From Lepidodermella squamata (lineage: Eukaryota; Gastrotricha), in NCBI GenBank assembly GCA_047495785.1, contig JBLDXI010000009.1:1116001-1180000 (forward strand): a DNA stretch of 64,000 nucleotides, given 5' to 3'. Under the pieces are notes generated by a model. That model was not told the DNA's origin, searched no databases, and saw only the letters and a program-made list of their open reading frames with translations. This document shows, piece by piece, positions 1 to 12,815 of the stretch. The position numbers and the translations under genes were made by a program. Within the stretch, counting starts at the first letter, position 1, and each line of letters starts with the position of its first letter.

Positions 1-1115
1 CAATCAACAGGTGTGGATATCTAGCGTCTTCGTAAGTGTTTATGATTTGACGTCGGTTTTCATTTTCAAATTGTACAGGTCCCACTGTCTTCTGTCTTGC
101 ACCCTCCCCGCACCAGAGAGTATGAGTAGTATTTGTAAGAGCTAACCCCGTCAGTATTCCGCCGAGCTTTAAAAATGCTCAAAAAATGTTACACCACGAA
201 CAGGAGCAATCGGGTTGGACCCACTTAGGAACTGACATGGAATTGACGTGGACATGGAATGACCGAAATTACAAAATCCTAGCTTGAATTACACTTCCAG
301 TTTAATTTAAAAGGACACATGCCAAAAGGACTCCATGATATTTCGTTTATTAGTATTTTCCACGCTTCAAATCGGAAATTGTGCCAAAGCGGTAACTTCT
401 CAATATAAAAAAGTCATCACAATTCCTCGGCTGATAAGCACTGCGCAAAAAAATTGCGGTCCCTGATGGTCTGTGATTCGCATGGTGTTTGCGAAAAATA
501 AACCATGCGGTTGCACCATGACATTTTTTCATATTCTTAAAGTATACCCGATCTCGAAGAATCTGGTAAATTTCACCACAAGCTTTCACCACAGATTCAC
601 CACGAAGAATGAAGATTTTAATTTACGGTGGACCGGACTTCTTTTGCGCAGTGTAATTGGCTCTTAGCATCCTGAGGGCTGGTTCGCAGCGAACGATGGT
701 ACATATAGATATGTATTTTATTGAACTTGTGAATCTGAGGGTACGCTTAGTGCGTCTATTGGTGCGAAGGAGCCACTATGTTGAATGAAATTACGGGGTG
801 TTCGGGAATGTGTCTTATATCTTGTTTTTTTTCTGTGTATCATAAGGCGCCGATAAAAATGCACATAATGCGAAGTTCACATCATTCTTGGGCTGCGATT
901 TAGCATGGTATATTTGGCAGCAATCAAAAGAATGTCTTATCACAGTATTGAAAAGGCACCATGTTCATCTTCGCTTTCCTCCGATCAATCTCGCTTTGGA
1001 TCAAATAGGCAGCTGCTCTGCATGCTTTGCGCCCATTCTTCGACTTGCTGACCAAAACACCGACACTGAATAAAAGCAAACGGTAAGCACCACTGTCATC
1101 GTAAATTAAGCTATT
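1..1115. other. No gene recognised
   Basis: I find no recognisable protein or RNA gene here; open frames are under 85 codons on both strands and none resembles a known family. The only structure noted is a short imperfect direct repeat (GACATGGAATTGAC / GACATGGAATGAC) near 234-262. The stretch lies downstream of the LRR gene and may include its 3' untranslated region. Confidence 0.5.
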
Positions 1116-3800
1116 TTACCCAGTGCCAAGGTCGCGAAAGTTGATCACAACTTGTTGCCCGGTAGAGCTCATCCGTGCATTCGGATGTAGGGTGCATCGA
1201 ATTTGGGACGATTTGTCTGATGATTCTACGGCGACAACATCGATTACGTGAACGTGACAAGCTCGGCAGGCGACCGCCTCCTCAGCTTGGGCCGATAGGT
1301 TTAGCGTCAGTGTGATCTGCTCGCGTAATTGTGTTGGCATTGATGAAAATGCCTGCCGCTTTACCGCGGCTGAAGTTGTGGATGCAGGCGTAACAGGACA
1401 AGCTTTCATGAAAATAACTGGTGAAAACGCGACAACGTTTGATGCAATTTTTTTGTTTCCAAGCTCAGCCAGCGTAACTTCTCCAAATTTGAGATATTTT
1501 ACAGCGATATTAGTGGTATACTGCACCGCTAGCGGCGGGACAAAGATTTTAACATGCTGCGGAAGCTTGGAAGTATGCAATGGAGATGGAGCTGATTCAG
1601 ATATAGGAGAAATGGGCAGCCCAGATTCAGGTGGCAGCTTATCAAAATCCAGCCGGAATAATCCACCTGTTGCGCTAACTTTGATTATTTGCGTTGTTGG
1701 GTCGCTCATTGAAGCCTCATTCGACGAAAATTTTGTAGCGTTACGTTCTTTCGGGCTTTTCGGTTGGCTGAATTTTCTGAATTGAGTTTCGTTGAGCGGG
1801 GGCGGTGGCAACGGAGGCTGAGCTGAAGCCATTTGGAGCAATCCTGGGCTGACTGTTTCTTCGATATGTGTAGAGTAATCGGCGTCATTTTTCACAGCCA
1901 TCGATGACGGAGGAGCAGGATAACCTGTAACGTTGTTTGCCAGTGGTTGCTCAGTTTTTGAATCAATTGAATTGCAAGAATATTCGCATTCGACTGGTGC
2001 GCTGGCTTGCCTTGACGATACAAAAACTTCAGCCTCGATTTCATTAACGTCCAATTTCCTGTGATCGGACAAAGGCCGCGAAGCGCTTCTCAAGCGACAG
2101 TCCGTGCTATCTTCATTCGCAGCCGCATTATTGAGATGGCTGTGATCATGGCTCTTGTTCAATGGATTGCCATCTTTGCTATCTTTGCGATGTCGGCACA
2201 TAGGGAAAGCTGTTAAACCAGTTTGGTTTGCAATAGGATTCCCTTGCAGGCAGTACTCTTTCAACCGTTTTGCCATAAAACGTAACAGTTCAGCCGACAT
2301 TGCCACAATTTGGTTACCGCTAACATCGAAATGCTGAAGACGCCCCAGTGACAAAATTTCTTCCGCGTTCAGCCTAGCAATTCTGTTGCAAGCAGCCGAA
2401 ATGCGAACGAGTCGTTTAGCTCCTCTCGAAACCCCAATCCCCAAAGGCAACACCTCGAGTCTATTGTGACTCACATCCAAGTCAACCAAGTTTTTTAGCT
2501 GTGGGGCAGGTATAATAAAGTGAAAGCCTAATATTTACAAAGAAATTATTTTTGAATACCTTTCCTACGCAGAGATTTCGAAGTTTATTCTGCGACACGT
2601 CCAAGACACGCAAATTTTGCGACAAGCAGTCCGAAATCGCTATCAAATTATTTCCAGCGGCCTGAAAAAATTTAGCAATATTTTTATTAGGCGAAGACAT
2701 AGCAACTAACAGAAACCTCTTACCAATAAAATTTGCAGTCTGTCTAGTTGTGCAAGACTCGCTGGCAACACTCGCAATAAGTTGCGAGACAGATTCAGGT
2801 ATCTCAACGATTTTAGTTCCGACAAACAAGCCGGAACGCATGTCAGCTGATTGCTGGCCAAGCTCAATTCGCTTAAATAATCTAGGCGAACAAATGACGG
2901 TGGCAAATCGCTCAGCTTATTTCCAGCCAAGTTCAATGCGCGAAGAGCTGGCAATCGACAAATGATCTAGAAGAAAGTGTATAATTGTAATCTGACATGA
3001 TATTTCCAAGGTACAAACGGGCGGTAGGGCTTTGAGACCGTTTTCGCCAATGTTGAGCACCCGCAGGTGCTCCAGGAGAACAATCTCAGTCGGGAGTGAC
3101 GACGCTCCGTTGCTGTTATCCTCCTCGCCATCCGTCAAAATATTTCCTTCAAGGTCTAGGACACGTAGTAATTTCAGCCTGGCGACATCTGGCGGGATAT
3201 TGGTCAGGTTATTCCACGCTAAATTTAAATAGGCTAAACGCTTCAGTCGCCATACTGAAGCTGGAATAGAGGAAAATCGGTTGCTTTGTAAATCCAATTC
3301 AACTAGGTGCCTGCAGTTCGCCAGTGAAGCCGGTAGGTTTGAAAGCTGATTCTGGCTCAGCAGCAAGCATTTCAGGTTTCTCAGTCGACCAACGTGTGCG
3401 TCCATTAGCTGCAAATTGTTGTTGTCCAAGCGCAGTGTTTCCAAAGAAAGAAAATCGAATACTTCGGGAGGGACGGACTAAAAACAGAAATGATATTCCT
3501 TTTTGATGCATCGGATTCAATGATACTAACATCCAAGTTACGGCGACTCAGCAAAACTTCGATAATGCCGGAGTAAGATGTCACAACCTCAAGCCGACAT
3601 CTATTTTCGCCACCCAGTTGCTTCAGCGCTCGTCGCACCAGCCACGGCACATACCTGCCATTCGATTTGTAGCCCATGCTAGTGCTCCCACTAAAAGCTT
3701 CGTAACCTTCACGGGGCTGTTTTCCGGGGTGATTTTTGGGCGATAGTTCCATTGAAACATCTTTTGCTGTATCTAGGGCGGTTCTTTTATCGGTGGACAT
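1116..3800 (-). CDS. Leucine-rich repeat protein, about 818 aa, family not assigned
   Basis: Five exons can be joined in frame: 3800-3531, 3477-3019, 2966-2724, 2661-2560 and 2498-1116, with introns of 46-62 nt. The product has an N-terminal region of about 100 residues, then roughly a dozen SHOC2-like 23-residue leucine-rich repeats of the L..L.L..N.L..LP type (about residues 100-440). A long Ser/Pro-rich low-complexity linker follows, then a C-terminal domain of about 170 residues containing a CRACH motif. LRR domains of this type are intracellular protein-binding scaffolds. The overall plan of LRRs followed by a cysteine-containing tail loosely recalls LRR1 and LRRC58, but the tail similarity is too weak to name it. 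No signal peptide or membrane segment is visible. Chosen start: the first Met upstream of the LRR block, at 3800. The intron joins are inferred from continuity of the repeat pattern. Confidence 0.85.
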
Positions 3801-4407
3801 CCTCGGTAAGCGAGTAAGGAGCTATTTCTCACATCTGCCAACTTTTACCTAATACTTCTCACGTAGGCACACATTGTTGTTGGGCGACATGGTAACCAAT
3901 GTGACTTCAATTGTGCGTGAAAAAATAATTCGATTAGGCGCAAGTCGACGCGTTCCGGATGATTAATTAGTTTGTTTACGTCATACCGACAAAACACTCC
4001 CGGTCAATGTATCATTTTCACATTCATTTTATTGCCACTTGCAAGAAATTTATCAAAAACATAAATATACATACTGCGTAATTGCGGATTTCTCATGCTT
4101 TCAATAAAGCTAACACTGAAGAACAAAAACAGAGTTTCCAAAAGATGAAAAACCTTAATCTAAGGCACACGCCGTGAATTCACCAAAATTGTCGATTTGC
4201 GAGACGCTACGAATAATAGATAAAAAACGCGCAGTCAACACCACCAGAATGACGAACAGGAAAAGGCCAGTCATCTTTGGATTACAGCCGCTGACTGAAT
4301 GTAGAGCTTTACTTTGAGACCTTCAATTGGCAATTTACAAATCCGTTACGCAGTTGGTCGAACAATAACTGAGCAAAATCAGTTACACTATTTTTTCGCT
4401 TTGAAAG
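3801..4407. other. Intergenic, no gene seen
   Basis: This gap separates the LRR gene start from the MAN1B1 stop, both on the minus strand. It should hold the LRR promoter and the MAN1B1 3' UTR. No open frame or RNA gene is recognisable. Confidence 0.5.
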
Positions 4408-6668
4408 CTAGGAGGCATTGGTTTGATTAGGTACGGCTTTTTCATTAGATGACATCAGCTTGCTGATTTCGTCTTTAGATCTCAGAGGCAACGGATGAGC
4501 CTCAGTGTTGAAAACCCATTTATCAAGCGGCAAAAGTGAGGCATCGTCAGAAAACAACAAATATAAATATTTCAATGTTTCGGCAAGGAAGAAGCTCTCC
4601 ATCTTATTCCTAGTAAAATATCTTTGCTTGGCGTCCAAAACAGAGTCTATTGAACAGTAGCCGCGGCCATCAGGTTGTTTCGCATATGTTTCAATAGCTC
4701 GGAAGATACGCCAACCCCATACACGATATTTCGGATCCTTAGTATGGCGATACATATAGAACAAACTTTCCACTACTTCCGGACGCAACAGATAGTGCGA
4801 ATCTTGAGGCTTAATAATGATGTCGTCTTTTGCACTCGGGGCCATATTGAAGAAAACGATCTCCGGCGAAAGGCCAGTTGCCGTAACGTCATACATTTTG
4901 TAACAAGTGTGTGTCAAATTCGCAGCTATGTCCAAAGCCTGCTTTTCTTTTTCCAAAGCAGCTTCGCCCTCGCCGAACATGTGGTTCTGAATTCCAAGAA
5001 CAATAACACCGGGTAAAAAGCACACAAGATGATCCATTTTCGGGCTGAAACTATGTCCCCCTAACAATCTGCGAAAATCATCAAGTTTGATAACAAAAAT
5101 GAATAAAAATTAGTTGTTTACTCTCCAACATAGAGCAACTTGGAGGGCTCAGATTTTCGGATGAGTTGTTTTGTGATTCCGTCGTAAGCTTCAAGGAAAT
5201 CCGCCAACAAGAAGTCTATGGATTTACCAGATTGGAGCCAAAATTTGAGCAGGTACTCGTAATATGAATCTCCGCGAGCCCCCAATGTAATCGTTGAGCC
5301 TCCTCGCAAAGTGCCCGAAAGAGGATTAATAAAAATGGGCACCAGTCCGTGACTTTTTGTCTGAAATAAATATTTTCTTAATATGTAAATTTAGGAAATA
5401 ACTAGCCATACTTGTTCATGAAGAGCGTCAGAGACACGCATCACAGCTTTCTAATAAAGTCAAGTAGTTAGCAAAAATTACAAAAATAATCCCTGCAACT
5501 TGCTCGATATTTAGGATCTCCGGTCAAGTAAGATAGTTCAGTGAACTCTAGTTGAAGGGTCGCAACCTCGGATGTGGAACTATCTTGGCTCCATTGTGGA
5601 TTTTTCGCTTCGCCTGTAGCCAAGTTTATATCGGAATAAGGAATTCCAGAAGGGCTGGAAAATGCTGGCAAGAGGCGATCACCGAGGTCGCGCTGTTAGA
5701 AATTATCAATATTTTAATGCTGAGTGTTGGCATTGAAGATAACGTACCGCTTTATCCAAAAAAACCTTGTCACCGGACAAGTGATGAGCCGACAGCAACC
5801 CACCCAAAATGCGGATGGTGACTTCGAATAAATTGACATATCGCGGCCTGGCCAACTCCATTTCGCTGACCCAATCCCTTGCACGTTTGAATTCTGAATC
5901 GACAAATTAGCATGGTCGCGATTTAGCTTCGACTCATTAATAAGCTGCCGCCTCACCTTCTCGAAGATTCATGATCCAAATGGTGTCTAAAGAGTCAACA
6001 ATCGTTAACCCAAGATCAAACCATGTTGAATAAGACTTTGTAATCGGTTGCAACTCATCGCGGCCCCAAGCCCAACGTCGATAAGCATCCCAAGCGTATT
6101 TGAACGCGTTCACTATAGCATCTTGATATCGATTCTTTCTTCCAGCACCAATAGCTTTAGATTCGTTCACCTAACCAATATCAATATGAAAAGGATTGAT
6201 CACTGGTAGCTGAAACTCACGTGAACATATTCTTTGGGTAAATCTTCCCGCTCAGGAGGGTGGCGAATAATAATCTCGTCTTCGGTTTGTTTCGGCAGAT
6301 GATCAGCAGAAACATCGTGAACTTCCGGCGGTGGCTTTATTTCACCATCTTTCCCACCGACCTAACGGGTTCATTAGACAAGATGGATTAAAAATAGGCT
6401 GGAGCAACTTTACATTATTTAGAGAAGCAATAGTGGGGAGAGAATCAGAGCTGGACTCCTCCGCGGAAGTGATGGGTAGCTTCGAGCGCAACACGTAGTT
6501 TGCTTTAACAACATATATCGATGAAGCGGCTGCTGTCAGCAACGCCACAATTATAAGTGTTCTTTGAAGCTGCGAGAGTCTGTTCCAGCTCTGAAATTCA
6601 AAAAGTTTGAGCCACTGGTATAATCACAATTGTCAGAAACTCACCCTCCAAACTGAAGGTCTGTGCAT
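4408..6668 (-). CDS. MAN1B1: ER mannosyl-oligosaccharide 1,2-alpha-mannosidase (GH47, MAN1B1-type), 609 aa
   Basis: Nine exons join in frame: 6668-6645, 6590-6414, 6361-6221, 6170-5957, 5893-5748, 5692-5500, 5446-5412, 5360-5122 and 5068-4408. The protein is a type II membrane enzyme: a short cytosolic N-terminus, one membrane anchor ([18 protein letters not shown]), a short stem, then the GH47 catalytic barrel. Diagnostic motifs are the [14 protein letters not shown] segment carrying the catalytic Asp, [25 protein letters not shown] with the LRPE glutamate, and [10 protein letters not shown], whose Thr binds calcium. The family trims one mannose from Man9GlcNAc2 in the ER or early Golgi, and this trimming times glycoprotein ERAD. 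The fit to animal MAN1B1, rather than the Golgi MAN1A enzymes, rests on the [10 protein letters not shown] and NPLSGTL regions. All catalytic motifs are present and no break was seen. Confidence 0.96.
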
Positions 6669-8200
6669 AGGCGGTAAAATAAACTTCAAGTCACTACAGC
6701 AAAAACCGACACTAAAACGTACGAAAATTTTATTTGAGCGAAAGATTCAGTGAGAATTAGGCATGTTTGAGTAGGAATCGATTTTAACTGACAGAGGAAT
6801 GTAGAAGATATCTGATTCTTTAGGATTAGATCACGTCACAATTGTAATGGTTATTGATTTTCGTGAAATATCTAGAGGGAAAAAAAGAAACGTCTAAAAG
6901 GTTTGCTACAATTCGATATAAGCGCAGCCTTGTCAACCGACAGCACAAGCACAGAGCAGGAAAGATGATCGATTCTCCAAGATATCGATGGCATTAAATG
7001 CATATTCCACCCACGACTACGCCTTGCGGTGGCGACTGATGAAACTGTTTCAGAATAAGCTCAATATAATAGTCGCATCACGTCTGCCTTAGATCGGCCA
7101 AGGACCTAATGCCACAGAACGCAGGCAAACATCCAATCGATGCACTTTCAACGTAGATATCTAAACTCTTTTAGCGAAATCAAGCACAGTCCTTCCTTCT
7201 CAAAAAAGGTAAAAAGGAAAAACAAATGAGAAATTATTAAAAATATTTGTTGGATATTTGCGTCTTAAAATATAATACTATTAATTTTTGAATTTCTTAT
7301 CTGATTTGTTATTCATATTGCGTTTCAGCATATGAATAAATTGCGATTCCAGATTCCAGATCCAGATTCTGCCAGGAATAGTTACCTGAGGTTGACAGAG
7401 CTAGAGCCTAGAGGTGAAGAATACCCCAACCCCCAACTGAACGCTCATGATGAACTCGTTCCCATTCGACGAGCGGCTTTGCCACCTGAAATGGCTCACC
7501 CTGGCTGGAAGCTGACAGGATGCATGTGCTTAAGCAAAGCTCGTCTTTCAATGCCTCCGAAGCACCTCTCAAACTCATCGAATAAGTAGTCCAAACCGAA
7601 AACCCCGGACTCCGCAGCTCTTACAATTGCAGCCTTAAGGTCGCGCAATCGGATATTAGTACGCAAGATCTTACTTTTTTTCAACTGTGGTTCGAAAGTC
7701 GAGGGCATGGAGTCAGACTGAAGGCTGACTAGTGACCATTTCTTTCGGTAGTTTGTAAGCTCATGCTCTTGAGTCGAAGCCGCCTGCTGCAGAGAAGGTG
7801 TCCAAGTGGATTAAATGTCATCACGTGATCATCACGCTGCTTTCATAGTCAATTTGCGTTGTCATTGTAGAGTTGCTCAGTGATTTGCGCGACAAGAACC
7901 GTGTAAAACATCGCCAGTGCGGTGACTCGAGCTCAAAATTCTATTTGCTTTCAAGTGCAATTCAACTCATATCCGAAATGCGATCACACTTCGTGCGATA
8001 TTTGTCTGTGGTTTGCCGTTTGCCGTTTACTTCCTAACTCTTAATGCCGCTCCTGCTTTCATTGATTCCACCTTGCATTGAAACCGTAAATTTTCCTATG
8101 ATGTCTGTCAGATTTAATATCTTAAATTTGGGTCCATCCTATTTTATCTGCTGATTTAAGTTTTTATCTCTATTACTCTGCTAGCAGACATTAAATTGTT
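6669..8200. other. Divergent intergenic region with weak open frames
   Basis: This lies between the divergently transcribed MAN1B1 and RNFT genes, so it should hold both promoters. Two overlapping weak frames occur: a + frame at about 7332-7589, preceded by an acceptor-like GTTTCAG, and a - frame at 7708-7496 rich in charged residues. Neither resembles a family I know, and neither has convincing partner exons. Confidence 0.4.
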
Positions 8201-9668
8201 ATGGACCAGCGTTTCCAACAAACGCTTAATTTTAATTTCAACAATGTGCCTGTTCGTTTCAACTTGTCATCGACTCAGCCTTTGCCGGAAAACTTCGTTA
8301 CGAATACTGTTAGATCACTTGTAAGGAATGCATCTACAGCGATTGGTTACAACGAAAATAGAGGCGATCAACCAATCGTGGATGCGCCACCGAGTGCTAG
8401 TGCAATGTCGCCTGATCCTCCAAACTCAACTTCGATACCAATGTGGAATAGCTCAGCTGGCCCTTCTAACCCTTCATCTTTTCACGCCGAGCCGCTTCTG
8501 CCTACATCACAATCGACGGAGCCTCCTGGCAACACTGATCAGCAGGCTAGCGATGAAGCCGCGACACAAGCCAATGGCCCCGCTCCTACGCAGCAAAATG
8601 GTCGAGTTCAAAATAATAACGAATTAATTTCTCAATTGATGCCTCACATCATTACCGCCACTCGAATCCTCATAGTTCTTTTCGGCAAATATTTGTCTGC
8701 TTACTTCCTCGACTTGGCACTTTGTGTCAGTCTAATCTTCTCCTTCTTCCGGGCCGAAGGAGCTGTGAAGCGATTGGCATATTCAGATCATTTACTGTCA
8801 TGGAGAAACTTGCGATCTGTCGTTAACAATTTATTTCTAGTCGGATCTGGAATTGCGTTGACAGCATGGCTGTACTCCCCTTCTGAAGTTTTCTGGTTAT
8901 TTGCCTTCTACATCAATCCCGAGTCATGGTCTTTCGGAAACTTTATTTCGACGGTGAGCAATTTTTAGGAGACAATTTTGTTGGAATAATGTTAATTTTT
9001 TAAGGCTACCACGGTGATAACAGTGAATTATTTTGTGAAATGCTGCGTTACTGCCGTGAAACTACTGTTGTGCCTGGGTACTCGTTGCAAAGCCCAGTGT
9101 CTTCCACAGATGCCTAACGTCTTGAACTGTTTGGATATTTTTGGTCATCTCTACTTGAGTGTCATTATTGTCTGCTACTGGTATGGTGGTTTGAATCGCC
9201 AAAAATATTGTGATTCAATGAGTTTTGTTATCCAGGTTTGTCTACATAATGCGGGCCGATGGCAATTTCACTGTTGGTATCACAATTTTCGTAGCATACA
9301 TCGTCAGCCGAGTTCCGTATTTTTTCGGCCTCGCAAAGGATTGCGTTTTGTCTGTTATCAGACTGCTTTCATGTAGAGTGAGTTTGAATCAATCCAGGAT
9401 GTTTGAATATTTAAGCTTTCTCCACACTGCTTTTTAGACTCATGGCAGAAGAGCAACACCGAGTGAAGTCGAGCTTGCATCCAGCTGTGCGATTTGTCTC
9501 CAGGATGGATTTCGTTTACCTACCGTTGTGTCGTGCAACCATGTGTTTTGCCACTCTTGCATCAGTCGCTGGTTATCTGAGAACAGAAGTTGTCCGGTTT
9601 GTCGGCAAAACTTGCTGACGGGCAACGAAACTAGCTTACATGGTTCAAGAGGCATCTTTTTCATGTGA
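8201..9668 (+). CDS. RNFT1: RING finger and transmembrane protein, RNFT1/RNFT2-like ER ubiquitin ligase, 433 aa
   Basis: Four exons (8201-8953, 9005-9180, 9236-9377, 9438-9668) give 433 residues, close to the roughly 435 of vertebrate RNFT1. The first 150 residues are polar, Ser/Pro/Asn/Gln-rich and probably disordered. Several hydrophobic membrane spans follow, starting at ISQLMPHIITATRILIVLF. The C-terminus holds a C3HC4 RING: CAIC, then CNHVFCHSC, then CPVC. RNFT proteins are multispanning E3 ligases that promote ubiquitination and ERAD at the ER. The order of disordered N-terminus, membrane bundle and C-terminal RING is diagnostic. The symbol could equally be RNFT2, since the two vertebrate paralogues cannot be separated here. 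Confidence 0.88.
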
Positions 9669-9914
9669 ATGATGAAATGCGAATGTGCTTCATACTTGAA
9701 TTGTAAATTGTTATTTTTATGTTCTTTTCTACTTGTCATTGAAACTTGACTTACGTTAATGCAGGCCTCTTACTGATTTTTTATATTACTCAGCCTTTAA
9801 TTATTATTTTGTTGGGCCCTATGAAACTGATGCAACGCTTTTTCGTTCGATGTGAAAAGCGCTATATTCTCGGTGCATTGGGAATTGAATGAAATTGTAT
9901 CGTTTGTTGATTTT

Positions 9915-9920
9915 AATAAA
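9915..9920 (+). terminator. Candidate polyadenylation signal for RNFT
   Basis: AATAAA on the + strand about 250 nt beyond the RNFT stop codon, followed by a T/G-rich stretch. A second AATAAA lies about 80 nt further on. Confidence 0.4.
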
Positions 9921-10712
9921 CGTTGTAACATGCTTTGGAACGTAACTCCGTTATGGAGACAGATGATCGCCTCGCTTGCTGACGTCAAATATTCGAGAAA
10001 ATAAAGCTGAAATATCATTATTTGGTTTTGCCTTTATTCTTTTATCAATTACGAGTCGAACTCGTGAAGAGCGAAATATCAACGCTGCTACATGAATGTG
10101 GAAGAAACAATATTTCGAAAAAATAAGATATAATTGAATATCATTTACAGCTAAACCCTAACAATGTCTGTCGACTCCATCAAAAATAGCGTCGCACCTC
10201 TGGATGATAGGATGATTCATTGACGACTGTTGCGAGTACAAAACATGGGCGCAAGGTGACATCCAGAAGACGGAGGATCATAGCTAAGGTCATCATTACA
10301 ATAATCCGCCACCAATTTCCTAGCGTCTATTGGGTTTACAAAGTCAATTATTGCTTCAGTTGTGAGCAATATCAAACGAAAAATCTTCAGCAGTTCAACG
10401 CATTGCAGAGCAATAGATGAATGGAACGAAGTATCAGAAAGTAGATTGGGTAAGATCACAGATTTCGTCCTACTTCATGATTTGAATCGAAGACACTTTC
10501 ATGATCTTAAAAGGCACGTCACAGCAAATACCTCTCATGTAATAAGCTTTGAAAAATTTCAATCATTCATTATGCACAGTTACTAACAAACAAGAGCTTT
10601 TCCATTTAACCGCAAACAGAACAACATAACGGCAAGGAAACTTGTATTCATTCATATATTTATTTATTCAATTACAATTTATATTTAATATTTATTGTTT
10701 TGTTACAAACGA
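9921..10712. other. Intergenic between convergent RNFT and S6K
   Basis: No gene recognised. The right end (about 10645-10700) is AT-rich and contains minus-strand AATAAA hexamers just past the S6K stop, consistent with that gene's poly(A) signal. Open frames on either strand are short and look like chance. Confidence 0.45.
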
Positions 10713-12418
<1,706 letters not shown>

Positions 12419-12534
12419 TTAAAAAATAAACATTATAGCGCACCAGCACCTATAAAATGAATGAACAATTGAGGATAACGTCCAAGAAATCTTAAAGGAT
12501 GGGGTGTAGCACATCAAAGTATCGCATTCACCGC

Positions 12535-12538
<4 letters not shown>

Positions 12539-12570
<32 letters not shown>
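12539..12570. repeat. (TAA)n microsatellite, 3' tail of the SINE
   Basis: About ten uninterrupted trinucleotide units, read ATT on the element's own strand. Their position at the 3' end of the tRNA-like element, directly next to the duplicated target site, identifies them as its tail. Confidence 0.85.
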
Positions 12571-12571
<1 letters not shown>

Positions 12572-12807
12572 GCTCCTTGCCACTGAGTGTCTTCAGGTTT
12601 CCTGTTTTGAAGGAGTAGGCATCATACTGCTCAACACAAAAACATGGAATCATGTGCACACACAGTTTTGCGTGTCCAGATCCGGGAGCTGGGGCGAAGC
12701 GACTTGCTCAAAGCCGCAATTTTGATACTGCTCTGTGGGCAGCTGGAAACGAACGCACGACCTTCGATGATGATGAGGGGCGCTCTATCCACTGCGCCAC
12801 TGTGTTC
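12539..12807 (-). mobile_element. tRNA-derived SINE with target-site duplication
   Basis: Read on the minus strand, the element starts GGAACACAG and then carries TGGCGCAGTGG (12799-12789), a perfect pol III A box at about +9. About 43 nt later comes GCGTTCGTTTCC (12756-12745), a B-box-like sequence. The D-arm region (GGCGCAGTGGATAGAGCGCC) is plainly tRNA-like. After an unrelated body of about 170 nt, the element ends in a run of ATT repeats (12570-12539). The whole is flanked by the 8-bp direct repeat CCGCGATG at 12531-12538 and 12808-12815. A tRNA head, unrelated body, simple-repeat tail and flanking duplication are the SINE hallmarks. It sits about 140 bp upstream of the S6K start codon in the same orientation. 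Confidence 0.8.
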
Positions 12808-12815
12808 CCGCGATG

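Noticed and set aside
1312-1785. 157-codon + strand frame
   Set aside because: It is antisense to the LRR gene's last exon, which has the coherent domain structure.
7496-7708. Minus-strand frame with a charged helical product as an exon
   Set aside because: No flanking exon continues it and it resembles no family I know; kept only as a note in the intergenic entry.
10150-10163. CTAAACCCTAAC, telomere-like
   Set aside because: Fewer than two units with no extension; chance match.
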